A DNA stretch of 45,840 nucleotides from an uncultured Flavobacteriales bacterium. Lineage in GTDB: Bacteria; Bacteroidota; Bacteroidia; Flavobacteriales_G; Salibacteraceae. The stretch covers positions 1 through 45,840 of the forward strand of contig CAJXZP010000025.1 in assembly GCA_913062955.1 (NCBI GenBank). Reading direction: 5' to 3'. The notes under the pieces are model-generated. The model searched no databases. It saw nothing but the letters and a program-made list of their open reading frames with translations, and was not told the DNA's origin. A program made the translations under genes and the position numbers. This document shows positions 16,767-26,001 of this stretch, piece by piece; position 1 is the stretch's first letter; every line of letters starts with the position of its first letter.

Positions 16767-16831
16767 GCAAAGTATTGGGAACATGTAGGGGAAGACATTT
16801 TTTTTTTCGTGGTTTAAGAAATGTGATTTGG

Positions 16832-17490
16832 CTATTGACTAAATACACCACCCAATTTGTTTTCATTTCCATCGGGTCCTATGTACTTTAATAGGATGCT
16901 AACCACTCCACCTTGAGGGGCGTTCATTAGGTGTTTTTTTGCTTCCTCGGTTAACTGTGGTCCTACTCCCTCAAAAGTTTCACTACCTACATACAAACTC
17001 CAGCTTAATACTTCAAAATTGAACCTTTGCAATTTCTCGGGATTATTTTTAACGGAAAAATAAGTGGGATGTCTTGGAACCCTGGCACCATTGATGGATG
17101 GACCAAAAAACAGAGTAGGGGTAGGAAGGTATTGGTTAATATATTGATGTCTGGAGTATGGTATGGAAGGTGTTGAACAGGATATTACGGAAAGTACTGT
17201 GTGTTTGTTTTACTGGGCCTAATAATGTAGGTATGCGGTAAATCACTTTTGTAAAGGGTGTCACAGTTGGTGCAAGTCACTTTATAATCTAATGTTTTGG
17301 GACTCACGTTAATCGTAACCTGATTATCCACCCCACGATAAATTTCTTGGTGCTTTAGAAAAGAAATGGCTATGCTTGTATCACCCTTCAATGTTTTTTC
17401 GGCCGATAGTTTCTTATCAGAAGGTGTTTTCTGTACGGCACATGAACAGGTTATTCCAAGAACAACGAACAGTAAAATTATATTTTTCAT
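16832..17490 (-). pseudogene. GldM C-terminal-domain-like lipoprotein, frameshifted
   Basis: The first frame (17490 to 17185) starts with a lipoprotein signal (GITCSCA) and runs to IYRGVDNQVTINVSPKTLDY and PHTYIIRPSKTNT, the Ig-like arrangement of GldM's periplasmic domains. The reading then shifts. The second frame carries VLSVISCSTPSIPYS, RVPRHPTYFSVKNNPE, FNFEVLSWSLYVG, and GVGPQLTEEAKKHLMNAPQG and ends at 16832. The second half matches the last GldM domain (…FRVR.IP…, GP.LT…..KA..G..V…I…GPDG). The frames join cleanly if one CA is removed from the CACACA at 17203-17198 (minus). GldM is the T9SS/gliding motor shaft; this one lacks the N-terminal membrane helix and is instead lipid-anchored. 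Confidence 0.7.
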
Positions 17491-17585
17491 GGTTTTAAAT
17501 TAGCATCAAATTAAAACAGCTTTTGTTTTGGAGCGATGTTTGGAAACCCTTCATATTCCAACCCTAAATGTAAGTTATTAATGGG

Positions 17586-18059
17586 TTAATCATCCAGGCG
17601 GTAAATGTACTCCTCAATTTCTTTTCCTCGAGCATTTGCAAAATCGGTGTTCTTACCTATTTTTTTAAATCCCGTTTTTTCCAAAATATGTTGCGAACCA
17701 TAGTTGTCATTGGCTACTCTTCCATAAAGGGGGCGCGTTCTTTCTATTTCGAGAAATAGCTTTACGGCTTTGCTGGTGATTCCTTTACCCCAAAGTGCTT
17801 TGTTTAAGGCATAGGTAATATCTGAATCGCCTCCCATAACAAATTTCACAACGCAACCTACCACCACATGGTCCAGTAATATAGATTGCATATGTACCGA
17901 ATCCACGGTTAACAATCGGGTCCATTTTTTAATGTACGCGTTTTTGTTGTTTGGGTCCTCGGAAGTGAAAGCAGCCATGAAATTGGCTTCTTCGTCTGTT
18001 TGATTATGGAAAAATACTTCCAGATCTGCTACGGTAGAATTTCTAAGTGATATTTTCAT
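17586..18059 (-). CDS. GNAT-family N-acetyltransferase (RimJ/RimL type)
   Basis: The 157-residue enzyme opens MKISLRNSTVADLEVFFHNQ. It contains the acetyl-CoA pyrophosphate region DITYALNKALWGKGITSKAV (about 85-104) and the closing motif YGRVANDNYGSQHILEKTGF (about 114-133), which is typical of RimJ/RimL acetyltransferases. The acceptor is unknown. A second, distinct GNAT gene lies at 29,344. Confidence 0.88.
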   Translation of the reverse strand: MKISLRNSTVADLEVFFHNQTDEEANFMAAFTSEDPNNKNAYIKKWTRLLTVDSVHMQSILLDHVVVGCVVKFVMGGDSDITYALNKALWGKGITSKAVKLFLEIERTRPLYGRVANDNYGSQHILEKTGFKKIGKNTDFANARGKEIEEYIYRLDD

Positions 18060-18455
18060 CTGTGACTGTTTAGAATGTAACCTGAAACTTTTTTATCCCG
18101 ATTTATGGGTGTGCTAATCTATAATAAACGTTTTATTTGGGAGGGGTTTTGTTCGCACCTTTTGAGAAAATAAAGTGAGGTTTGGATGAAAGATCCTGTT
18201 CCTATTTTTGCAGGTGGAGCAATAAATGTTTGAACGACCCTATTGTAGAACCGGCAAAGCAATTTGCTCATAATCTGGAAACGGATAGAGAAGCGACATT
18301 AAATCAATTTATGAAAAAGTAATTCAACTTTCGGAAATTGTTTTTTTTCGGTGATACTAGATCTTTACCTGTTTTCACCATAGGGAAGAGCTTCTAAAAG
18401 ACAATAGGGATGTTCTATTTCAGGGATCCAAAATCCAGATCAAAAAAGCGAAAAA

Positions 18456-18496
18456 AAAACTCACATTGAATACATGTGAAATTCAATGTGAGTTTT
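18456..18496. terminator. 15-bp perfect inverted repeat (terminator-like)
   Basis: Arms AAAACTCACATTGAA (18456-18470) and TTCAATGTGAGTTTT (18482-18496) pair without mismatch around an 11-base loop, with A and T runs on the outer sides. It lies in the ~600-base gap 18,060-18,660 and could stop transcription from either side, although the nearest gene end (18,661) is about 165 bases away. A short plus-strand frame at about 18,230-18,322 (NDPIVEPAKQFAHNLETDRE…) looks coding-like but has no start and may be a relic. Confidence 0.5.
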
Positions 18497-18660
18497 GGTT
18501 GTGAAAACTCTCCTTCACCTAGGAGACTTTTTATTTGCGATACTTTCAATTCTTATTTTTGGGTGCAAAAGCGATCGCTTACATTTCCCGTATTTAGAGA
18601 ATGTACTTATTGGGATGAATTCCCATGGGGGTGTTTTTAGCAAATCATAGTGTATGTGTT

Positions 18661-19110
18661 TTAAAGTGTGAATAATAGATGTTTAGTGTTCTGAAATAAT
18701 TGCTTTTGGTGAGTGTAACCAGATTTTAATGAAACATTAAAAACATAAGGTCCTCTTACTAAAAAGCTAACGTTAATATTGTGGTCAGGGTTAGATATGG
18801 CGTAACTTAATCTACTTGTAAGGTCTAAAACTTGGAGTTCACGGATGTCTTCTTTTGTTTCAATTTGAACAAATTCAGTAGCTGCATTTGCATGTATATG
18901 GTATTCTATTCGAGTACTATTTTTTATTGCAAGAGGTTCTGATCCTGCTACTGAACCGGTAGCTCCGAAGAATAAATAATCACCGAAAGTGGTTAAACTC
19001 TGAGGCGACTTTATGACCCGAGAGTCCGTGGCTAAGTATGTTATTCTAGTCTGAGAAAACGCACTGCTCAGTACTAAACTTAAACCTAGAAGTATTAAAA
19101 TGTGTTTCAT
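18661..19110 (-). pseudogene. Internally deleted copy of the ELWxxD-repeat T9SS cargo gene
   Basis: The 149 residues align at both ends with the 536-residue protein encoded at 31,396-33,006. The N-terminus (MKHILILLGLSLVLSSAFSQ) matches MKNILVILGLGLGLSNAFGQ, and LTTFGDYLFFGATGSVAG matches LTALGDHLYFGASTPATG. The text then jumps to HANAATEFVQIETKEDI, which matches the T9SS domain start HPNPATEFVQIDTQEEI. About 390 central residues, including nearly all repeats, are missing. The sorting-signal PNPA is mutated to ANAA and the last residues are altered. It keeps the signal peptide and the shared 30-bp upstream element, so it may still be transcribed, but it is probably dead. Confidence 0.75.
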
Positions 19111-19169
19111 TTAGATTGGTTTAAATTAATATGAATCACAAATAAACGGTGGGAATATGGATTTCAATA

Positions 19170-19207
19170 AAAACCTAGGTGTGCAAAAGGTGTCAATTTA
19201 ATAAGTG
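19170..19207 (-). promoter_or_regulatory. Shared upstream element, copy 1
   Basis: The 30-bp core 19178-19207 reads, on the minus strand, CACTTATTAAA followed by TTGACACCTTTTGCACACC. It is 68 bases upstream of the start at 19110. TTG at 19196-19194 followed 16 bases later by TAGGTTTT (19177-19170) may be the -33 and -7 boxes. The rest of the gap 19,208-19,526 holds only a 10-bp inverted repeat (19384-19393 with 19427-19436). Confidence 0.6.
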
Positions 19208-19526
19208 GTATTATATCAATGGATTAAAGAAATGAAATGGGGGTTAATTTGGAATTTAAAGCAAATTATAGGGTCAAGAAAATCGTCTTTACCCATTAAA
19301 CCTCAGCGAAATTTGATAGGTTTCATCCTTTAGGAAGAGATGAATAGGGTCTGAACGTTATTTGAGACACTATTGTAAGATCCGGAAAGAACCATTGCGT
19401 AATTCTGTTTATATGGATGATGGAACGGTTCTTTCCATTTGAATTGATTTCCTAGTGCAATTCATTTAAATGGACTTCATGTTGTAGCGCATCATCCACC
19501 CGTTTTATTGGGGCTAAAATTCTCAA

Positions 19527-22500
19527 TTATTCTTTAATAATTTTTGTAGCGTACCTAGCTATCTCTGTATGGTAAGTTACAAAGTAAATACCTGGTTTCA
19601 ACATATGGATGTCTAAGAGCACGTTGCCATCAGAAATCCTAAAATCACAATTCATTTTTCGTCCTGTGGCATCCTCAATTTTAAAATATTTATAGGCTCC
19701 TTCCCAAAAATAACCTTGGTCTAGTTTGATGGTTACTAACGAGTTTCCTGGGTTTGGATAAACAATCAATTTATTATTCTTATGGGGTAGTGTAACAATG
19801 GTATTAAACACCACATTGGTTTTCAGTGGTGACTCATAATCAAATGTAATTTCGGCTTGATTTTGAATTAGTTTCCCTCGCGTAATGTTGCTTAATGGGA
19901 GAACGCTGTAAGTGATAAATCCATGGCTTTTTGGTTCACTATTCGTACTATCAGGTAACCATATATTTGGAAAGTCCCAATGCAATTCATTTCCTTTCTT
20001 CGTGAAGTTTCCTGAATGAGAAGAACTCAGTAGTTTAAAAGAATTAAAATCAATTCCATCAGGTAGAATATTTCGTACTTCTATGTTTTGAGCGGGGAAA
20101 TTTCCTACGTTTTGAAATCGAATAATATAGGTGAGCTCTTGCTCTTTGTTAATCATATGTTCTTCTCCAATACCAATCGGGGTCACCAACATATCATTAG
20201 GGTCAATAGCCCCCACAATTTCTTCACTTATGGTTGTTTGATTATCTGAATTATTTAATTCATTGAGGTTATCCGTAATTGAGGCTGAGATGGTAATACT
20301 ATCGGAAACCGTGGCGTTAACAGAAACACTATCTAGAATGGAAATCATTCCGGAACTTCCTATAGGAATTTGACTTAAGTTCCAATAGGTAACATTATTT
20401 ACCTTAGAATCCCATTCGGGTGAGGCGCTAATAGGAGTACAATCGACTGACCAGGTGACTTGTAGAACATCAGCGGTAGCGTTTTCGGTACCCACATTGG
20501 CATAGGTAATTACCACATTATTCCTAAAACCTTTACGTTGAGCAGATGAGGCTATGTCTATTTTTAAATCTACCCCTTGCGACAAGGCTTGATTTGGGAA
20601 ATCATTTCCGGTCCATGTCTGATTAGTCGCGGTTACAATTACAGTATTCGTAGAGTTACAGTTTTGTGTCCAATAATTTCCTACTTCTTGGGTAATGGTA
20701 TATGATCCGTTGGGTAAACGGACGGAATAAACGCCATTCGCGTTGGTGACTGTACTGATTCCTCCTGGTGAAATATGAATGGTGACACCTGCCAGTGAGG
20801 TTTCCGTTTCGTTTTGAATACAATCGCCATTTTCATCAAAAAATACAGTTCCTGATATAACAGAGGCATTTTCCTCTTGAATAACTAAATATTGATTGGA
20901 CGATACCCCCGTTTGATGTTGGGTATAACCCGAGGGCCATTTTATCTCAATACTATCTACCGTAGCGTTATCCCCTAAACCAAAATGTATGTTTAAACTA
21001 TTCTGGCCACCAAATCCCGATTGCGAATTGACTTCTCTAATTTGCCAAATCCCATTACATTTAGTGCGCACTCTAGCTCCTATTGCAGATACATTCGAGT
21101 GGGTACCCACCAGTTTTAAAACTAACCAATTATTCGAATTTCCATTATTGGTAAAAAACCGATCCTTTTCATTCCCATGGGTAGACATCAGTAGATCTAA
21201 ATCTCCATCTCTATCATAGTCGGACCAGCAGGTTCCGTAAGAATTAGATAAGGCAGAGGTGATTACCTCATTATTGTTTCGGTTCAATACCCCCGTCCCA
21301 TCATTTATATATAGAAATTTACGTTGCGCTTGATCGTTGGTCACAAACAAATCCAAATCTCCATCATTATCTACATCCATCCAATTACAACCGTGACTGC
21401 TGCCTACATCCGTAGCAATGCTTCCTGTGGTTACCAAAGAAAAGGTTTCATCTCCATTGTTATGGTATAATAAATTTTCATCATTAGATGAAGAGGCGAC
21501 AAACAAGTCGAGATATCCATCATTATCATAATCTCCCCAGCAACTTGCCACACAATTTTTAGCATCTTGCACAATAATTCCGGTGGTTATTTTTTCGAAT
21601 TCGCCATTACCCAGATTTTTATATAAGTTATTATTGGCCGAGTCCCCATTTGGGACGAATAAATCCATTAACCCGTCATTATTAAAATCAGCCCAACTCG
21701 CACCAATAGACCGCCCCACATCCAAACACATAGGTTGGTTGGTGACAGATGTAAATGATCCATCCCCATTTCCATGATACAGTTGATTAAAGTTTACGGC
21801 CATAAAATCACTCACAAATAAATCCAGGTTTCCATCATTGTCATAATCGGCCCAAGCTGCCCCATGATGATATCCTTGGGTGTTGACACTTGGATCAGAA
21901 TTTATTTTTGTAAATGTTTGATCCGAATTATTCAGGTATAAATCACTTTTGGAGCCTAGGTTAACGGCTACAAAACAATCTCTATCATTATCATTATCAA
22001 CATCAGCCCAGGTAGAAGTAATACTACCTCCTTGGTGAGTGACTATTTTTCCTGTTGTTTTTTCAGTAAAAGTTCCATCTCCGTTATTTACATACAGTTG
22101 ATTACTTGAATTTGTTCCATAATTGGAGATGTACAGATCATCGTAGCCATCTCCATTAAAATCAACCCAACTCGCAGTCCAGGAATCCGTGTTGGCTTGA
22201 ACAAAAGCCACATTGGTTATCTCGGTGAAGAGGAGTGATTCTGTATTGGAACTTTCATTTTCAATTCCGTTTGTGGTCACAGATTGTTGAAAATCACCAT
22301 CAATAGTACCCGAAATTACCGTTTCAATATTAATGACGGTGTTCTCGGGAATTGGGTTCCCATTGTTGTAATTCACCTGAAGTATCGTTTCCGTAATCAC
22401 ATTATAATCTTTGGTCGGGTCTAGGTCTGGAATATTGGAAAAACTAACTAAAGACTGATTGTCATTACTACTTATAGTGCCCGAAATAGAGGAGGCATCT

Positions 22501-24146
22501 GTTGAATTATTGAAGGTGGAACTCGTTGGAATAATCCCACTTCCAACGATCACTTCTACCGTAGCATTTTCAATATTTGAATTGGAGTTAAAAACTAAAT
22601 TGCTGGTAATGGTCACAGTATCTCCAGGGGCGGATAGATTGCTAGAAGACGAACTTTGTTGCGCAAAACTTTGTTCCTGAGAACTCCCGAAGTACATCAT
22701 CCAATTATCATTGAAATTGGTATTCATTACAGAAATATTAGCATCGGACTCTACCAATAAATAAGGCCTTTCTGGTCCGGAAGATGAATTACCGTTCCCA
22801 TTGTAAATGTCCCTCCATTCACTCAAAGTCAAATAACAATCTACATACCTATTGGGTAAAATGGTATAAGACCGATTAATTTCGGCTCCTCCAGAATAGG
22901 CATCTTTGACGGTTACATTTGCGGTATCCTTAGAAAATAAATAAACATGGGTTAATTGCTGGCCAAACAAACTTCCCGTAAATGGATCAAGTACGTTGGA
23001 TTCATTACCGGGGGGAGCCATGTAAACTAAGAACCGTTTTCCTGCCGTGGTCCCCTCTTCGGAAGATACCATGGTGGCCATATCCGATGTTCCTGGAGAT
23101 CCAGTTTCCATCCAATTTGCTTCAAAAACAGAGACCCTTTTTCCCGGTGAACAAACAATTTTGAACATAGTGGGATAGGTAGCATTATGATCTCTCCCAA
23201 CCCAATCGGAGGCTTCTAAACTAGCAGCAGTCCATGTGTCTAAAGAAATCCATGTACCTGAAGCATACCTGAAAAGCTCAATATTATTATTGTTGTCCCA
23301 AGATACGATTCTAATTTCTTGTTCTTGACTACTTTGATACGGAACCGCAAAATAGAACAACTCACCAGAGGAGGTTCCGTTAGACGAAGGAACATATCCG
23401 CCACCATCACGGCTATTTACCCATAACGCTCCGTACTGGATAGTGATGGGTTTGTTACTTTCAATCACATAGGTTTTACCGGTTTCTAAAAGATCTCGTC
23501 CATGGGTATTAAAATGAATTATTTCTTCGCCCACATTAAGGGTTACTTGGGTGACTATATCTTGTTTGAAATAATCCACATTGGTATAACCGGAGATACT
23601 GGTGGTATTAGAGGTGACAGAAATATTTCGAATGGTAACGGTGGTACTGTCTTCATAAACAAATACATTAATATCTCGGTTAGAAAAAGTTGTTCTAGGG
23701 GTATAAATAATGAATTTTTCGCCCAAGGAAGATTTATTAATAGAGGGGACCCAATCATGTTGCCAGTCACTATCCGTTGATTGCGAAGCGTAAACTAATT
23801 TGTCGGAAGTGATGATAAAATAATCTCCATCATGTTTATAAACACCCCCAGAAGCATATTTGGCATCATCATTAATTCCATTATCCTTTATGTACAAAAC
23901 ATAAGACTGACCAGCCATCAAAATACCTACAACACTATCATCATCATCCCCGTCCATATCGTCATCAATGATAGAAAATGAAGTGCTATCGTAAATGGCC
24001 GTAATGATCAAGCATACATTTCGTTGAACATTGTCATTATTGGGCGGGATAAAAATATTGAAATAGGTGGAAGGTTCTCCAGTACCAAATACCAAGCTAC
24101 AATGAAATAGAAGAATAGAGATACTTACGAGGAGTTTTTTGTTCAT
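19527..24146 (-). CDS. Giant secreted FG-GAP/ASPIC-UnbV protein with T9SS sorting domain
   Basis: The 1,539-residue protein starts with a signal peptide (cleavage near VFG, about residue 21). The N-terminal third (about 130-500) resembles the IgGFc-binding N-terminal domain (FIIYTPRTTFSNRDINVFVY; QYGALWV). Then come about eight FG-GAP/VCBS calcium-binding repeats (about 650-1,010) of the type WVDFNGDGYDDLYISN and YDNDGNLDLFVS. An ASPIC/UnbV domain follows (NWLVLKLVGTHSNVSAIGAR; HFGLGDNATVDSIEIKWPSG, about 1,030-1,110), then a SdrD-B-like module (ISGTVFFDENGDCIQNE). A DUF11-like domain precedes the C-terminal T9SS signal (IVYPNPGNSLVTIKL…ATKIIKE). It is probably surface-exposed or secreted and adhesive; the ligand is unknown. 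Confidence 0.9.
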   Translation of the reverse strand: MNKKLLVSISILLFHCSLVFGTGEPSTYFNIFIPPNNDNVQRNVCLIITAIYDSTSFSIIDDDMDGDDDDSVVGILMAGQSYVLYIKDNGINDDAKYASGGVYKHDGDYFIITSDKLVYASQSTDSDWQHDWVPSINKSSLGEKFIIYTPRTTFSNRDINVFVYEDSTTVTIRNISVTSNTTSISGYTNVDYFKQDIVTQVTLNVGEEIIHFNTHGRDLLETGKTYVIESNKPITIQYGALWVNSRDGGGYVPSSNGTSSGELFYFAVPYQSSQEQEIRIVSWDNNNNIELFRYASGTWISLDTWTAASLEASDWVGRDHNATYPTMFKIVCSPGKRVSVFEANWMETGSPGTSDMATMVSSEEGTTAGKRFLVYMAPPGNESNVLDPFTGSLFGQQLTHVYLFSKDTANVTVKDAYSGGAEINRSYTILPNRYVDCYLTLSEWRDIYNGNGNSSSGPERPYLLVESDANISVMNTNFNDNWMMYFGSSQEQSFAQQSSSSSNLSAPGDTVTITSNLVFNSNSNIENATVEVIVGSGIIPTSSTFNNSTDASSISGTISSNDNQSLVSFSNIPDLDPTKDYNVITETILQVNYNNGNPIPENTVINIETVISGTIDGDFQQSVTTNGIENESSNTESLLFTEITNVAFVQANTDSWTASWVDFNGDGYDDLYISNYGTNSSNQLYVNNGDGTFTEKTTGKIVTHQGGSITSTWADVDNDNDRDCFVAVNLGSKSDLYLNNSDQTFTKINSDPSVNTQGYHHGAAWADYDNDGNLDLFVSDFMAVNFNQLYHGNGDGSFTSVTNQPMCLDVGRSIGASWADFNNDGLMDLFVPNGDSANNNLYKNLGNGEFEKITTGIIVQDAKNCVASCWGDYDNDGYLDLFVASSSNDENLLYHNNGDETFSLVTTGSIATDVGSSHGCNWMDVDNDGDLDLFVTNDQAQRKFLYINDGTGVLNRNNNEVITSALSNSYGTCWSDYDRDGDLDLLMSTHGNEKDRFFTNNGNSNNWLVLKLVGTHSNVSAIGARVRTKCNGIWQIREVNSQSGFGGQNSLNIHFGLGDNATVDSIEIKWPSGYTQHQTGVSSNQYLVIQEENASVISGTVFFDENGDCIQNETETSLAGVTIHISPGGISTVTNANGVYSVRLPNGSYTITQEVGNYWTQNCNSTNTVIVTATNQTWTGNDFPNQALSQGVDLKIDIASSAQRKGFRNNVVITYANVGTENATADVLQVTWSVDCTPISASPEWDSKVNNVTYWNLSQIPIGSSGMISILDSVSVNATVSDSITISASITDNLNELNNSDNQTTISEEIVGAIDPNDMLVTPIGIGEEHMINKEQELTYIIRFQNVGNFPAQNIEVRNILPDGIDFNSFKLLSSSHSGNFTKKGNELHWDFPNIWLPDSTNSEPKSHGFITYSVLPLSNITRGKLIQNQAEITFDYESPLKTNVVFNTIVTLPHKNNKLIVYPNPGNSLVTIKLDQGYFWEGAYKYFKIEDATGRKMNCDFRISDGNVLLDIHMLKPGIYFVTYHTEIARYATKIIKE

Positions 24147-24375
24147 TTTTCATTTTCGAGAAATAACGCAAGATTAATACCAGTAACACATTTTGTAAGG
24201 ACGAATGTTTTATTTCAATGTGAATGAGAGTTGTATAGGGATGGGGGTGTTTTTTTTTAGCCATACAAACTTCCCAATTACAGATCCGAATTCCAAATTT
24301 GGGAATAAGTACATGCCGAAAAACGTATAATCGGCAACACTCTTAAATACGCTATAGGGGAGGAAATACGGAATG

Positions 24376-24540
24376 GATTGGAGGCTATAAACTATTTAAA
24401 TAATCCGCTAAATCATGATTTACGGTAAGTTCCATTTTATTTTTACTCGGTAACGGGCAGATTTCACGGAATCAGGAGAGATGGATAAGGTCTGTGCGGT
24501 TTCTTTTAAAGTGTATCGGAGTTTACTTAAAGAATAAGGA
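24376..24540 (-). pseudogene. Relic of the C-terminal HTH of a TPR/LuxR-type regulator
   Basis: On the minus strand from about 24537 the frame gives YSLSKLRYTLKETAQTLSIS, PDSVKSARYRVK. After losing one A at the A-run opposite 24434-24437, it continues MELTVNHDLADYLNSL and a stop at about 24376. This matches the C-terminal 50 residues of the intact regulator at 34,955-36,664 (…YSLKETAQTLSISPDSVK…MELTAKQDLSDYLNAI). Everything upstream of this HTH is gone and replaced by a regulator of another family. It lies upstream of the FG-GAP giant gene, as the intact copy lies upstream of the FG-GAP gene at 34,806. Confidence 0.85.
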
Positions 24541-25050
24541 GCTCTCTTTGACTTTGGATGTTTTTTAATGTTTTGTAGGTGATTTTTACGAATTGAAAAT
24601 TTGTGATGGCGGATTGAAGCTCAATGAGATGACGACTGGTTTTATCGTTATCCTTTTTACTTCGTTTTTGGATTCGAGTGGCAAGGAATTCAGTTTGCTC
24701 TTTCTGACCGTGTTTTAAAATGGATTTAATTTTGATCAGTGCATTTTCATAGTGCTCAGATAACGATGTGTCTGCGTTTTTTTTATTAGTTGTTCAACCG
24801 TAATTAGGGCATTTGCTTCCTCTTGGGTGAACATAACGGGAGGTAGTTTATAGCCATCCATGATAGAATATCCTTTTCCTTCTTCGGATACAATGGGCAC
24901 GCCCGATTTTTCCAAGGTTCTGATATCTCGATATACAGTTCTTATACTGATATTATGTTTTTTAGCCATTTCAATGGCGGTTAGGAGTCGCTGTGATTGC
25001 AATTGCGTTAAAATGGCCGTTAATCGGGTTAGCCGAGGTTTGTTTTCCAT
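24540..25050 (-). pseudogene. Truncated, frameshifted YafY/WYL-type transcriptional regulator
   Basis: The first frame (25050 to 24736) encodes the DeoR-like HTH and linker: RLTAILTQLQSQRLLTAIEM, HNISIRTVYRDIRTLEKSGV and GYKLPPVMFTQEEANALITV. It leaves frame at eight A's (minus strand, opposite 24777-24784). Adding one A restores NADTSLSEHYENALIKIKSI, LKHGQKEQTEFLATRIQKRS and onwards to NFQFVKITYKTLKN at about 24560. That is the start of the WYL ligand-binding domain, where the gene is cut off and meets the HTH relic. Family members are about 230-320 residues; here roughly 170 remain. Confidence 0.8.
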
Positions 25051-25126
25051 AATGTATCGGTGTTTTACGGGGATCTTATCTATTGTAAATAGTGAACTAA
25101 ATAGGACGTATTTAAAGGGGAGCTTT

Positions 25127-25915
25127 CTATTTAAACTTTTTATTTTGGCATTTTAAATCTACTAAAACGCCTGTAATAAATTCATTTGCCTTTTTTAGCA
25201 TGAGTTCTGGAACTTCTTTATGAGGGGTGTGTTTGACTTTGGGTAGGATAAGTTTCAAGGAAGTTCCTTGGGTAGCCTTTAATATTCCTTGAACTTGTTT
25301 CAGGGTCCCGTATTCATCATTTTCTCCTTGTACAATTAAAGATGGACATTCAATGAAGGGCAAAAAGGATTCCATATTCCATGTTTTGAAATCCTCACTA
25401 AGCCATGTAGTAGCCCATGCCCAGAACATATCTTCTGTTTTATCGCCATGATATTTTTCAAGTTTGGATTTTAAGTTTGTGGTTTTGTAGAATTGAACGG
25501 CTTCTTTAATCCCGGCTAACGTTACCGTTTCTACAAAAATATGGGCGCCTTCGGTAACGATGCATTTAATCTTTTTAGGATATTTTCCAGCGGTAATTAA
25601 TGCAATAGACCCGCCATCGCTATGGCCAAACAAAATGACATCTTTAAGTTTCCAATGATCAATTAGGTTGTGAAGTATGTCTGCCTCTTTTTCCATATAG
25701 GTGTGGTCACGTTTAGAAGAACTAAAGGGACCTGATTTGCCATAGCCTTGACGGTCATAAATAAGAATATTGCATTGCGTTAGTTCCCCCAGTTTCTCCG
25801 GGAAATCTCGCCATAATTCAATAGAACCTAAAGAATCATGGAGAAATATTAATGTGGGGCGGTCCGGGTAATTATGGACGTGTTTGAATGCGATATCGTT
25901 TATTGAAAATTTCAT
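25127..25915 (-). CDS. Alpha/beta-hydrolase
   Basis: The 262-residue enzyme shows the oxyanion strand PTLIFLHDSLGSIELWRDFP (about 21-40), IYDRQGYGKSGP (about 53-65), and the nucleophile elbow LFGHSDGGSIAL (about 92-103, Ser in GHSDG). Late acid and base candidates are VQGENDEYG (about 200-208) and VKHTPHKEVP (about 231-240). The substrate is unknown. I use the ATG at 25915 (MKFSIND) rather than 25927. It lies 76 bases upstream of the broken WYL regulator on the same strand. The 86 bases from 25,916 to the PanE gene hold nothing evident. Confidence 0.87.
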   Translation of the reverse strand: MKFSINDIAFKHVHNYPDRPTLIFLHDSLGSIELWRDFPEKLGELTQCNILIYDRQGYGKSGPFSSSKRDHTYMEKEADILHNLIDHWKLKDVILFGHSDGGSIALITAGKYPKKIKCIVTEGAHIFVETVTLAGIKEAVQFYKTTNLKSKLEKYHGDKTEDMFWAWATTWLSEDFKTWNMESFLPFIECPSLIVQGENDEYGTLKQVQGILKATQGTSLKLILPKVKHTPHKEVPELMLKKANEFITGVLVDLKCQNKKFK

Positions 25916-26001
25916 GTTTAATCTCATTTAATCCGTATAGCTGCCCTGTTGAAGTGTGTAGAAACGTACAATAATTAAGGATCAATCGACCTAAGTTTTT
26001 A

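Noticed and set aside
22459-22680. Frames antisense to the giant FG-GAP gene
   Set aside because: Low-complexity mirror of Ser/Thr/Asn-rich coding sequence; not independent genes.
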